64,000 bases of DNA, taken from assembly GCA_030625815.1 (NCBI GenBank), contig DAOUQF010000002.1:62001-126000 (forward strand), given 5' to 3'. Below the pieces are notes generated by a model. It was given only the letters and a program-made list of their open reading frames with translations, was not told the DNA's origin and made no database searches. A program made the position numbers and the translations under genes. Below are positions 21,369-29,642 of this stretch, piece by piece (the first letter of the stretch is position 1; each line of letters starts with the position of its first letter). The stretch is from Eubacteriales bacterium. Lineage in GTDB: Bacteria > Bacillota > Clostridia > Tissierellales > GPF-1.

Positions 21369-21396
21369 TTGGAATGAAAAGTCTCTATGGTATAAT
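21369..21396 (+). promoter_or_regulatory. Promoter of the mbl gene
   Basis: TTGGAA (21369-21374) and TATAAT (21391-21396), 16-base spacer, 48 bases before the start codon. Confidence 0.55.
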
Positions 21397-21443
21397 GAAA
21401 TGGAATGTAAAATGTGAATTTGCGGAAAGAGCAGGGGGCAAAA

Positions 21444-22466
21444 ATGGGATTTTTTAGAGAAAATATTGGAATTGATTTGGGGACCACCTCCATCCTTGTT
21501 TATGTGGAAAAAAAAGGAATCGTTTTAAGTGAACCTTCGGTGGTTGCATTGGACAGAAATACGAACAAAATTTTAGCAGTCGGCGAAGAAGCGCGCCAGA
21601 TGCTGGGTCGTACGCCAGGGAATATTGTAGCGATTAAACCATTGAAAGACGGCGTAATTTCAGATTATGATGTGACAGAAAAAATGCTGAAGTATTTCAT
21701 CAAGAAAGCAATTGGGACTTCTCTGTTCAAGCCGAAGATAATCGTCTGCGTGCCGAGTGGCGTAACGGAAGTGGAAAAACGCGCCGTTGTTTCTGCGTCG
21801 AACCAGGCGGGGGCGTCGAAAACCTATCTGATTGAGGAACCGGTGGCTGCTGCCATTGGCGCGGGACTTGACATTACACAACCGGACGGTCATTTGATTA
21901 TTGATATGGGCGGCGGAACCACGGATATTGCAGTGATCTCTTTGGGCGGCATTGTAGTCAGCCGTTCCATCAAGGTGGCGGGCAATAAATTTGACGAAGC
22001 GATTATGCGATATATGCGCAAGAAACACAATATGATGATCGGTGAGCGTACGGCGGAAGACTTGAAGGTTAATATCGGTTCCGCTTATCCTTTGGATCAA
22101 GAGAAGTATATGGATGCGCGAGGCCGAAACCTCGTTTCCGGATTGCCGAAAACCATTAAGGTTTCTTCTTCTGAAATTCGAGAAGCCATTGAAGAACCGG
22201 TTGCTCAGATTGCCGATGCAGTCCATTCTGTTTTGGAGAAAACGCCGCCGGAATTGGCTGCGGACATCTCTGACAAGGGAATTGTCATGGCGGGAGGCGC
22301 TTCGCTGTTGGGTGGCTTGGACAAGCTGTTGCAAAAGCGAACGGGAATTCCGGTTTATATAGCGGAAGATTCCATCTCATGCGTGGCCGTGGGTACGGGA
22401 AAAGCCTTGGAACATTTTGACGTATTGGCAAGCAGTGTGTTGAAAAAGGACACCATGTATTATTAA
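21444..22466 (+). CDS. mbl: MreB/Mbl-type bacterial actin, cell shape protein
   Basis: Cytoskeletal ATPase that organises lateral wall synthesis under the membrane. The 340-residue protein has the actin ATP-binding motifs: phosphate 1 (IGIDLGTTSILVYV), phosphate 2 (IIDMGGGTTDIAVISLGG) and the adenosine motif (GIVMAGGASLLGGLDKLL). ATG 21444 follows AGGGGG; a TTG 30 bases upstream is open but lacks a ribosome site. A copy directly after the atp operon is typical of Mbl-like paralogues in Firmicutes; whether it acts as MreB or Mbl cannot be decided. Confidence 0.92.
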   Translation: MGFFRENIGIDLGTTSILVYVEKKGIVLSEPSVVALDRNTNKILAVGEEARQMLGRTPGNIVAIKPLKDGVISDYDVTEKMLKYFIKKAIGTSLFKPKIIVCVPSGVTEVEKRAVVSASNQAGASKTYLIEEPVAAAIGAGLDITQPDGHLIIDMGGGTTDIAVISLGGIVVSRSIKVAGNKFDEAIMRYMRKKHNMMIGERTAEDLKVNIGSAYPLDQEKYMDARGRNLVSGLPKTIKVSSSEIREAIEEPVAQIADAVHSVLEKTPPELAADISDKGIVMAGGASLLGGLDKLLQKRTGIPVYIAEDSISCVAVGTGKALEHFDVLASSVLKKDTMYY

Positions 22467-22479
22467 GAGTTATAGAATG

Positions 22480-22509
22480 AGTCAGCTCCTGTGGAGTTGG
22501 CTTTTTTTT
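22480..22509 (+). terminator. Terminator after mbl
   Basis: AGTCAGCTCC / GGAGTTGGCT stem with a 3-base loop followed by seven Ts. Confidence 0.9.
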
Positions 22510-22591
22510 ACAGTAAAACTGGGAATTAATGGACGATTTGTGTATGGTCTTGTACAATAAGAGTATTAGGCTATGGGGAGATGACGAAGAG

Positions 22592-24736
22592 ATGCAGGCA
22601 AAGCAAATCGTAGTGCCAGAAAAGCTAGATCGAATTTTTCAACAGGTGCAAGAGCCCCTGTTTTTGATTGATGAAAACGGACGCTGTTTTTATGGCAATC
22701 AGACTGTTCTGGATTTTTTAGGCTATACGAAATTGGAATTCGAAAGCCTTTCAGTCTGGGAGTTTAGCGAGACCCTTCGCAAGGAAGATTGGAAAGAGCA
22801 CTGGGACAAGATTCGTGAAAGCGGGTTTGGAGAGATGCCGGGCATTCATCGGAAGAAGAACGGAGAAACGGTGGATGTTGTGATAACCGCAACCGCGTTG
22901 GAAGACGACGAGAATCAATGGCTCTATATTCTCTTGCGGGAAACAGGCGAGTTGAAGTCGATGCTGGGATGCAGTGAGAACAGCATAAATCCGGACTACA
23001 ATGTATTTAGGCATTTGGAAGAAGGGGTTGCCTTGCATCAGATTATTTTGGATGAAGAGGGAAATCCAGTGGATTATCGCTTTCTGGAAGTCAATCAGGC
23101 ATTTTGTGCCTTGCTGGGCTTTCAACGGGAAAAGGTGATTGGGAAAACCGTAAGGGAGCTTTTGCCGGAAACACCCCTCTCTTTGATTCGCGAATATGGT
23201 CAGGTCGCGCTGGAGCGACAGACAAAGAATTTCAATTACTATAGCGAGGACTTGGGCAGGCACTGGAAGGTTCATGCGTATTCACCGACAGCCATGCAAT
23301 TTATTACCGTTTTCTCGGATATTACGGATATGGTAAACAAGCAAAGAGATTTGGAGTTGGAGCGGGAGCGGCTTCAGATGGCGATTGATACCGCTGATCT
23401 CGCCTTTTTGGATATTGAGATGGAAGGGGACCGCGTCCATGTGCAGGGCGAAATTTTCAATAAATACACGATTGAGAAGATCGCGGATCTCGACTCGTTT
23501 TTCACAAAGATTCATCCAATCGATCAGCAGTCTGTCGCCGAGCAGCAGAAGGAATTGCTGGATGGAAAGCGAGAGTCTTTTTCCATTGAAATGCGATTCG
23601 ATCGCGGGGGAAATATGAAGTGGATTGAGATGAACCTTAAGATTGTCACCTACCAAGCGGACGGCAGTGCGAATCGAATCATTGGTGTCATCAAAGACAT
23701 TCATGAGAAGAAGCGAGAGCGGCAGCGATTCGAGTTCCTTGCCAATCATGATATCTTAACGGGCACCTTTAACCGCAATGCCTTTGAGCGGTATATTCAG
23801 CGCAATCTTCCGGCGGAGCAATATCCCGTTGGCATGCTGTTGTTTGATGTGGACGGCTTAAAATTATTGAATGATGGGTTTGGCCATGGAGAAGGAGATC
23901 TGTTATTGACCTGCTTTGCCGCGACCCTGAAATCTGAGTTTGAATCTCCAACTCGAATCTTTCGAATTGGCGGGGATGAATTTGCTGTGATTATGCCGAA
24001 GGTGCAAGCCGAGGAGATTCCTGAGTTGCAAAAGCAGATTAAGGAAAAGGTGGAAGCTTTTGATCTTCCCATTCAGGCGAGCATTTCCAGTGGATTCGGA
24101 CTGATTGAGTCCAAGGGCGAGCTCTTGGAAGACACCTTCCGGGAGGCGGAGGATCGGATGTACCGCAACAAATTGTGGGAGAAACGAAGAGAGCGCAGCA
24201 GCATGTCGGAGACCTTGATCAAATCCTTGCAGTCGCGCACCCATGAAGATTATGAGCATTTCACGCGAATCGAAGAGATGGCGATGAAGATGGCGGACGC
24301 CTTGTCCTTGGATGATCACAATAAAATGGTTTTGAGGAAATTGGCGTACGCCCATGATATTGGGAAATTGGCAACGCCGAAAGAGATCCTCTATAAACCG
24401 GCCGAGTTGTCCGAGGAAGAATGGGAAGTTATGCGGAAACATTCGGAAGTCGGGTATCGGATCGCCTTGGGCCTAAATGATCTCGCCCTCGCGGCCAGCG
24501 ATATCTTGCTTCACCACGAGCATTGGGACGGCGGCGGATATCCCCACGGTTTGAAGGGAGAGGATATTCCCCTCACAGCACGGGTGATCAGTATTTTGGA
24601 TGCTTATGACGCCATGACGCACCATCGAGCCTATCGCGATCGATTCAGCCAGGCGGAAGCCATAGCAATTTTACATCAAGAGTCGGGAACCAAGTTTGAT
24701 CCCGAATTAATTGAAATTTTTCTAAATATTTTATAA
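22592..24736 (+). CDS. PAS-GGDEF-HD-GYP protein, bifunctional c-di-GMP enzyme candidate
   Basis: A cytoplasmic signalling protein of about 714 residues without membrane segments. Two or three PAS-like sensor domains occupy residues 1-370 (for example IDENGRCFYGNQTVLDFLGY). A GGDEF domain follows with the intact catalytic motif RIGGDEFAVIM and DVDGLKLLNDGFGH; no RxxD inhibition site is present. The C-terminal HD-GYP domain has YAHDIGKLATP and HHEHWDGGGYP, so synthesis and breakdown of c-di-GMP are both possible. Open frame extends to an ATG at 22529, but a TACAAT box at 22553 suggests transcription starts later; ATG 22592 after GGGGAG is preferred. A close relative follows. Confidence 0.9.
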   Translation: MQAKQIVVPEKLDRIFQQVQEPLFLIDENGRCFYGNQTVLDFLGYTKLEFESLSVWEFSETLRKEDWKEHWDKIRESGFGEMPGIHRKKNGETVDVVITATALEDDENQWLYILLRETGELKSMLGCSENSINPDYNVFRHLEEGVALHQIILDEEGNPVDYRFLEVNQAFCALLGFQREKVIGKTVRELLPETPLSLIREYGQVALERQTKNFNYYSEDLGRHWKVHAYSPTAMQFITVFSDITDMVNKQRDLELERERLQMAIDTADLAFLDIEMEGDRVHVQGEIFNKYTIEKIADLDSFFTKIHPIDQQSVAEQQKELLDGKRESFSIEMRFDRGGNMKWIEMNLKIVTYQADGSANRIIGVIKDIHEKKRERQRFEFLANHDILTGTFNRNAFERYIQRNLPAEQYPVGMLLFDVDGLKLLNDGFGHGEGDLLLTCFAATLKSEFESPTRIFRIGGDEFAVIMPKVQAEEIPELQKQIKEKVEAFDLPIQASISSGFGLIESKGELLEDTFREAEDRMYRNKLWEKRRERSSMSETLIKSLQSRTHEDYEHFTRIEEMAMKMADALSLDDHNKMVLRKLAYAHDIGKLATPKEILYKPAELSEEEWEVMRKHSEVGYRIALGLNDLALAASDILLHHEHWDGGGYPHGLKGEDIPLTARVISILDAYDAMTHHRAYRDRFSQAEAIAILHQESGTKFDPELIEIFLNIL

Positions 24737-24762
24737 ACAGGGAGATTTTCCCTGTTTTTTAT
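24735..24762 (+). terminator. Terminator after the first GGDEF-HD-GYP gene
   Basis: AAACAGGGA / TCCCTGTTT stem with a 5-base loop and T tail; the left arm begins at the stop codon. Confidence 0.85.
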
Positions 24763-24815
24763 TGTATTTAAGGCGATAGAAGATTAAACTGAACATAAGG
24801 GTAGGAGGTGGAGCG

Positions 24816-26561
24816 ATGAAGGAGTTTCTAAAAGCGACAAACTTGGCTTCGTATGTTTGGCATATTCCAGAGAATCACTTGGAGTTATCGGAGGCGTGGT
24901 TTTCTCTGTTCGGGATGAATGGAGACGAGTATCATGTCGAAAATCAGGAGTGGGAAAGGCGAATCCATCCAGAGGATCGAGAAAGAGTTTTGGAGAGGCT
25001 CCACGGGCATTTTCGCGAGGAAACACCGTATTTTCAAGTTGCCTATCGATATTGGTCAGATTTGAAGGAATGGATTTGGATTGAAGACTGCGGCCAGGTA
25101 GTGGATCGGGGTGAGCAGGGAGAACCCCTTCGAATGATGGGGTTTAATCGAGATGTTACGGTTGCAATGAGAGAAAAGAAGCAGATGAAGGAAAGCAACG
25201 AGCTTTTGCAATTGGCCGCTGACGTTGCAAATCTAGGGGTCTATTGCATCCATTTGAATGAAAAAATCATATGCGTTCACAGCGGTGTCACGGGGAAAAA
25301 CAGGTTGATTGACGAAAAGGAAATGACCTTGAAGCAATTTTTGTCCCATGTGCGGCCGAGTGAGAAGGAGCTGGTGGAAAGGACGTTTTGGCAACTTCAA
25401 ACAAGGGAAAAGCAAGAGGTGAAACTGCGGTTTTGTCTTCTGGATCAGAACCTGCATGCTCGATGGGTGGAGGCTAGCGGTCGATGGTCAACGGACGAAT
25501 TGATTATCGGAGTGATCCGGGATGTGGATGAGGAAGCGCGCCGACTAATCGAATTGGATCGTCTTGCGAATCGGGATTTATTGACGGGATTGTTCAATCG
25601 GAATGTCTTTGAGCGAAAGTTGAATGGCTTCTCTCGCACCATTGAGGAGCAGGTGATTGCCGTCTGTGACATTGACGGATTGAAGATCCTGAATGATGCC
25701 TTCGGACATATGATGGGAGATCGCATGCTGCGCCTGTTTGCCGATGCCTTGGATGAGGTGTTTGATGAAGTGGATTTAATCGCAAGAATGGGGGGTGATG
25801 AATTCGCCGTCATTGATGCGAAGCTTTCTTCTTCTGAGATGGAGAAGAAATTTGAGTTGTTGGAGCAAAAAATCATGAAATTTGATCTTCCGGCACAGAT
25901 TGGAATTTCCTATGGGATCGCTGAGATCGAGGCGACAGAGGATCCGGCTTTGGCCTATAAAATCGCGGAGGATCGGATGTATCGGCAAAAGCATTTGGAG
26001 AATTTCACGAAACGAAACTTGATGGTGCAAAAATTGCTGATCAAGATGCAGGCGAAAGATCCGCTGGCGAGTCGGCATGCTGCCAGAATGAAAGCCACAA
26101 TGAAGCGATATGTAAAAGACTTGCCCATTGAATCCAATGAAAAGGAAGAATTGATTTTGTTGGCGCAATTTCATGATATCGGAAAGTTGAACGTGCCCAA
26201 TCAGGTATTGGAAAAAACGAAAGGGCTGAACCATCGAGAAAGAATTGAAGTGAAGCGGCATCCTGAAATTGGATATCGAATTGCGCGGAGCTTGCCGGAA
26301 TTGGCTGGGATTGCCCACGAGGTGTTGACTCACCATGAACGCTGGGATGGCAAGGGATATCCCTTGCATTTGAAGGGGGAAGAGATTCCTTACAAGGTGC
26401 GGGTGCTGTCTTTGTTGGATTATTATGATTCCATTACCCATGACCGTCCCTATCGCCCCGCGGTGGAAAGAGAAGTGGCATTGAAACGGATTCGGCAGAA
26501 TTCCGGCAGGCGATTTGATCCGAATTTGACAAAAGCATTTATTGATTTTATGCAAAAGTAG
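24816..26561 (+). CDS. PAS-GGDEF-HD-GYP protein, second copy
   Basis: A 581-residue soluble protein with the same build as its upstream neighbour but one PAS unit fewer. Residues 1-110 are a PAS fold (LSEAWFSLFGMNGDEYHVEN, followed by a PAC-like end at GFNRDVT); a weaker second unit spans 125-235. The GGDEF domain has CDIDGLKILNDAFGH and ARMGGDEFAVI, without an RxxD site. The HD-GYP domain has FHDIGKLNVPNQ and HHERWDGKGYP. AGGAGGTGG precedes the ATG. The pair probably arose by duplication and divergence of the sensory part; the signals are unknown. Confidence 0.9.
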   Translation: MKEFLKATNLASYVWHIPENHLELSEAWFSLFGMNGDEYHVENQEWERRIHPEDRERVLERLHGHFREETPYFQVAYRYWSDLKEWIWIEDCGQVVDRGEQGEPLRMMGFNRDVTVAMREKKQMKESNELLQLAADVANLGVYCIHLNEKIICVHSGVTGKNRLIDEKEMTLKQFLSHVRPSEKELVERTFWQLQTREKQEVKLRFCLLDQNLHARWVEASGRWSTDELIIGVIRDVDEEARRLIELDRLANRDLLTGLFNRNVFERKLNGFSRTIEEQVIAVCDIDGLKILNDAFGHMMGDRMLRLFADALDEVFDEVDLIARMGGDEFAVIDAKLSSSEMEKKFELLEQKIMKFDLPAQIGISYGIAEIEATEDPALAYKIAEDRMYRQKHLENFTKRNLMVQKLLIKMQAKDPLASRHAARMKATMKRYVKDLPIESNEKEELILLAQFHDIGKLNVPNQVLEKTKGLNHRERIEVKRHPEIGYRIARSLPELAGIAHEVLTHHERWDGKGYPLHLKGEEIPYKVRVLSLLDYYDSITHDRPYRPAVEREVALKRIRQNSGRRFDPNLTKAFIDFMQK

Positions 26562-26618
26562 TAGCGGTCTTATGCGAGAGGAGCCATTTGTTTGATATTT
26601 CCATTTTTCAGATAATTC

Positions 26619-26648
26619 TTGAGATTACCCCCGGATCGATGATATAAT
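26619..26648 (+). promoter_or_regulatory. Promoter of the M23 peptidase gene
   Basis: TTGAGA (26619-26624), 18-base spacer, perfect TATAAT (26643-26648). Confidence 0.6.
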
Positions 26649-26688
26649 AGTTTTACGTCTGTGAGCAGATGGGAAAAGGGGTAAGCTA

Positions 26689-27786
26689 TTGAGGGAACAA
26701 GGCAAGAATAATCAAAAAAAGTCAAAAAAAATATTTGCCCAACTGAGACAAGTTGTAAGAGATTTGGGCGCTGATATGAATCGGGGAAAAGGCCAAGCGA
26801 AGAATTGGTTTTCCAAGGAGAAGGAAATTCTTCTGCAGCACAGCACGGAGATCCGCATTCATCATTTGAAGGATCAGGAGCAGAAGGTGTATTATGTGCG
26901 TCATTTTCGGCGGAAACTGAAATTGGGCCTAGGCGTTGCGGTGGCGGGAATGGTGGCTTTTGCGGTGATGATGACAGTGGAGGTAGGCGACCTGCGCAAT
27001 CAGGTGGCAACCTTGGAAGCACAAGCCATTGCCAAGGATGAGATGATTGAAACGCAACAGAAGACGTTGGCGATGAAGACAGATGATATTACAGAAGATC
27101 TGGCAATGATTGAAGACTATCGGGAAACAACCAGCGATATGACCGATCAATTGGAAATCTTGGTGGAAAAAACGGAAGTGTTGGCGCAGAGCTATATGCT
27201 GTCGGCGAATGTTCAATTGCAGGATCGATCGGGAGTCCGGGAAGAGATTGAGCCGTTGATGGATTCGGCGGATGAGATCGACGATATGATTGTCAATGTT
27301 GCGGAGATCGCCGATTGGTTGAAGATGGAAGAGGGCGTGACGGAAACGGATCGCATCTTTGAAATTGAAGAGGAATTGACATCGTTTCTGGAGGATGTGC
27401 CGCGAATTTGGCCGGTGGAAGCCCGTCGGATCAGTTCTGATTTTGGCACCAGGTTGCATCCGATTTTGAATGGACGCTCGAATCATACGGGGGTGGATAT
27501 TCCCGATGATTATGGATCGCCGATTGTTGCGACTGCTGAAGGGATTGTCAGTTTTGCCGGATATCAGTATGGATACGGATATATGGTCAAGATTGAACAT
27601 GCCAATGGACTGGAAACCGTCTATGGACATGCCTCGAAATTGCTGGTGGAAAAGGGCGACGACGTGATTCAAGGCCAGATCATTGCCAAAGTGGGGAGCA
27701 CCGGACTCAGCACGGGACCGCATATTCACTATGAAATCAAGATTAATGGCGCGTATATCGATCCTGAATTGTTTCTTGAACAATAG
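26689..27786 (+). CDS. Membrane-anchored M23 family (LytM) peptidoglycan endopeptidase
   Basis: The 365-residue protein has a basic cytoplasmic N-terminus (residues 1-80), one membrane segment (LGLGVAVAGMVAFAVMM, about 83-100), a long coiled-coil region (105-235) and a C-terminal LytM domain. The zinc ligands are visible: the first His and Asp in NHTGVDIPDDYG, and the HxH pair in GPHIHYEIK, plus YGHAS. The enzyme should cut peptide crosslinks in the wall outside the membrane, or activate another hydrolase. The start is TTG 26689 after AAAAGGGG; no better in-frame start lies near. Monocistronic between a promoter and a terminator. Confidence 0.9.
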   Translation: MREQGKNNQKKSKKIFAQLRQVVRDLGADMNRGKGQAKNWFSKEKEILLQHSTEIRIHHLKDQEQKVYYVRHFRRKLKLGLGVAVAGMVAFAVMMTVEVGDLRNQVATLEAQAIAKDEMIETQQKTLAMKTDDITEDLAMIEDYRETTSDMTDQLEILVEKTEVLAQSYMLSANVQLQDRSGVREEIEPLMDSADEIDDMIVNVAEIADWLKMEEGVTETDRIFEIEEELTSFLEDVPRIWPVEARRISSDFGTRLHPILNGRSNHTGVDIPDDYGSPIVATAEGIVSFAGYQYGYGYMVKIEHANGLETVYGHASKLLVEKGDDVIQGQIIAKVGSTGLSTGPHIHYEIKINGAYIDPELFLEQ

Positions 27787-27793
27787 CATTTTC

Positions 27794-27820
27794 AACCGAT
27801 CCGAAGGGGTCGGTTTTTTC
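27794..27820 (+). terminator. Terminator after the M23 peptidase gene
   Basis: AACCGATCC / GGGTCGGTT stem, GAAG loop, then Ts. Confidence 0.88.
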
Positions 27821-27834
27821 TTGCAAGAAAACCC

Positions 27835-27863
27835 TTGCAGAGAAAAAAAACCTGTGCTATACT
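27835..27863 (+). promoter_or_regulatory. Promoter of the yhf-type operon
   Basis: TTGCAG (27835-27840), 17-base spacer, TATACT (27858-27863). Confidence 0.65.
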
Positions 27864-27870
27864 CAAAGTA

Positions 27871-27894
27871 CAAAATATTGTATTCTGTATTTTG
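27871..27894 (+). promoter_or_regulatory. Operator-like palindrome before yhfZ
   Basis: Inverted repeat CAAAATA (27871-27877) and TATTTTG (27888-27894) around a 10-base centre; a nested TACAA/TTGTA pair overlaps its left half. It covers the expected transcription start, where a bound repressor would block the promoter. YhfZ, encoded directly downstream, is the obvious candidate regulator (inference). Confidence 0.5.
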
Positions 27895-27906
27895 AGGAGT
27901 GAAATG

Positions 27907-28845
27907 ATGGCAACAGGAACAAAACAATTAATGTCAAAAAATGGACGCGCAATTATGTTGCTGTCCCAAGAGATGTTTTCCTATGAAGTGGGCGACCGCA
28001 TCCGAACCATCTCGGAATATGTTGAGCTGTTTCAAACCTCGCGGGGGACGGTACAGTCCGCCATGAAGTTTTTACAGGAGGGACAATGCATATATTTGGA
28101 GTCTCGTGGTCATTTGGGGACCTTTTTAATTGAGATGGATCATAAGCAACTTTGGGAGTACTCGGATTTTGGCGTGATTATGGGCGCCATGCCATTGCCG
28201 TATTCCAAGCGATACGAGGGATTGGCGACGGGGCTTTATAAAGCCTTTGAGGAAAAAGAAATTCCTTTTAGCCTGGCTTTTATGCGAGGCGCCAACAAGC
28301 GAATTGAAGCCCTGAATTTTGGGAAATACAGTTTCTCAATTATTTCAAAATTGGCTGCAGACACCCGAAACGAGACGCATCATGATCTGCATATCGTTCA
28401 TGAGTTTCAGCCGGGCAGCTATGTAGGCAATCATGTGGTGATTTTTCGGAATGCCGAATATCAGCAAATTCAAGACGGCATGCGAGTCGGATTTGATTCT
28501 GCTTCCATTGATCAGTCCATGTTGACGGAGGTGGAATGCGAGGGATTGGATGTAGCATATGTTGCGACACCCTACAATCAAATTTTGCAGAAGCTTGAAA
28601 TGAATGAGATTGATGCGGCAATCTGGAATGTGGATGAGATCAAGGAAAAGAATTTGGACTTCCATATTCAACCGTTGCGCAAGCAATTGGCGCAGGAATT
28701 GGATCGAAAGGGAACCATCGCAACCATTGTTGTCAGTCAAGATTCCATGGTGATCGGCCGTATTATGCAGCGATTGTTGGAGCTGGATGCCGTAGAGGAA
28801 ATTCAAAAACAGGTGATTGAAGATAAGATTATGCCAGTTTATTAA
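27907..28845 (+). CDS. yhfZ: YhfZ-type transcriptional regulator (GntR-like HTH with ligand-binding domain)
   Basis: The 312-residue protein opens with a winged-helix segment (MLLSQEMFSYEVGDRIRTIS, TSRGTVQSAMKFLQEGQCI, GHLGTFLIEMD), matching the HTH of E. coli YhfZ. Residues about 90-300 look like a periplasmic-binding-protein type effector domain (GVIMGAMPLPYSKRYEGLATG, MRVGFDSAS, VVSQDSMVIGR). It most likely senses the pathway substrate and controls its own operon through the 27871 palindrome. Tandem ATGs lie at 27904 and 27907; the second is better spaced from GAGGAG. It is the first gene of the yhf-type operon. Confidence 0.82.
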   Translation: MATGTKQLMSKNGRAIMLLSQEMFSYEVGDRIRTISEYVELFQTSRGTVQSAMKFLQEGQCIYLESRGHLGTFLIEMDHKQLWEYSDFGVIMGAMPLPYSKRYEGLATGLYKAFEEKEIPFSLAFMRGANKRIEALNFGKYSFSIISKLAADTRNETHHDLHIVHEFQPGSYVGNHVVIFRNAEYQQIQDGMRVGFDSASIDQSMLTEVECEGLDVAYVATPYNQILQKLEMNEIDAAIWNVDEIKEKNLDFHIQPLRKQLAQELDRKGTIATIVVSQDSMVIGRIMQRLLELDAVEEIQKQVIEDKIMPVY

Positions 28846-28892
28846 AGATTTGCCATGAATATACAAAAAAATGTACATTGCGGGAGGAATTT

Positions 28893-29264
28893 ATGGAAAG
28901 CACAATCCGACAGCGGCTTGACATACTGAAACAAGCCAATCAGATTAACGAGAAAATGGAAACCGTGATTATCACCTTTGTTGAAAAGATGGAGGACGCA
29001 TATCAGTTGCAGGTGACGGAAGAAAATGGCGCGATGCTGGTTATGCATATGGCCATCGCATTGGCTCGTATTGATCGAGGCGAAACCGTCGCCCGCATGG
29101 ATGAAATGCTGGTCGAGCAGATTCGCGGCGCAAAAGGATTTGATGAGTTGCCTGATTTTTTGGGGGACTTGGAAGTAGAAATGGGATGGAAAATCCCAGT
29201 TGAAGAATTTGAATATATTGCTTTGCATTTCTGTACCATGATTGAAAAAGGAGGAAGAGCATGA
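28893..29264 (+). CDS. yhfY: YhfY-type PRD-domain protein
   Basis: A 123-residue single PRD (PTS regulation domain) protein. The helical pattern and the conserved histidine in MLVMHMAIALARIDRGE are visible near residue 50, and a second histidine (ALHFCTMIE) lies near the C-terminus. PRDs are phosphorylated on histidine by PTS proteins in larger regulators, but here there is no DNA-binding or PTS domain. E. coli YhfY is an equally small PRD protein in the equivalent operon. GGGAGGAA precedes ATG 28893. The stop overlaps yhfU by four bases. Confidence 0.82.
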   Translation: MESTIRQRLDILKQANQINEKMETVIITFVEKMEDAYQLQVTEENGAMLVMHMAIALARIDRGETVARMDEMLVEQIRGAKGFDELPDFLGDLEVEMGWKIPVEEFEYIALHFCTMIEKGGRA

Positions 29265-29623
29265 TTCGTATTGTTGTAGGCGGAGCAATCCGCAAAGATG
29301 ATATTGCAAAAATGGTTCAAGAGATCGGGGGTGAAAAAGTAGAAGTCAAAGTGATGACCGATTTGCAAGCTGCGCTGGCTATTCAAACCAACCAAGCGGA
29401 CTATTATATTGGGGCGTGTCATACAGGGGGAGGCGGTGCATTGAGCATGGCAATCGCATTGTTAACGATTGTAAAATGTGCGACTGTTTCCATGCCTGGA
29501 AGACCGCCAAAGGAAGAAGAAATCATTCAAGCGGTAGCAGCAGGCAAGGTTGCCTTTGGTTTCACAGGAGATCATATGGAAGCGGCACTACCCGTTATCA
29601 TGCGGGAAATTCTAGCGAAATAG
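29261..29623 (+). CDS. yhfU: YhfU-type protein (DUF2620)
   Basis: A 120-residue protein with glycine-rich loops (IGACHTGGGGALSMAIALL, KVAFGFTGDHMEAALPV). It matches the DUF2620/YhfU family, which has no known function. The small alpha/beta character and pairing with the membrane protein YhfT suggest a partner or ligand-binding subunit of the transporter; that is inference from gene order (overlap with yhfY, 19-base gap to yhfT). Confidence 0.82.
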   Translation: MIRIVVGGAIRKDDIAKMVQEIGGEKVEVKVMTDLQAALAIQTNQADYYIGACHTGGGGALSMAIALLTIVKCATVSMPGRPPKEEEIIQAVAAGKVAFGFTGDHMEAALPVIMREILAK

Positions 29624-29642
29624 CAAACTCAGGAGGAAAAAG

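Noticed and set aside
22529-22591. Longer N-terminus for the first GGDEF-HD-GYP protein from ATG 22529
   Set aside because: The extra codons fall before a likely -10 box (TACAAT 22553) and have no ribosome site; ATG 22592 is better supported.
26929-27927. 332-codon open frame on the minus strand
   Set aside because: It covers the M23 peptidase gene, its terminator and the yhf promoter in antisense, has histidine/arginine-rich low-complexity sequence and no ribosome site.
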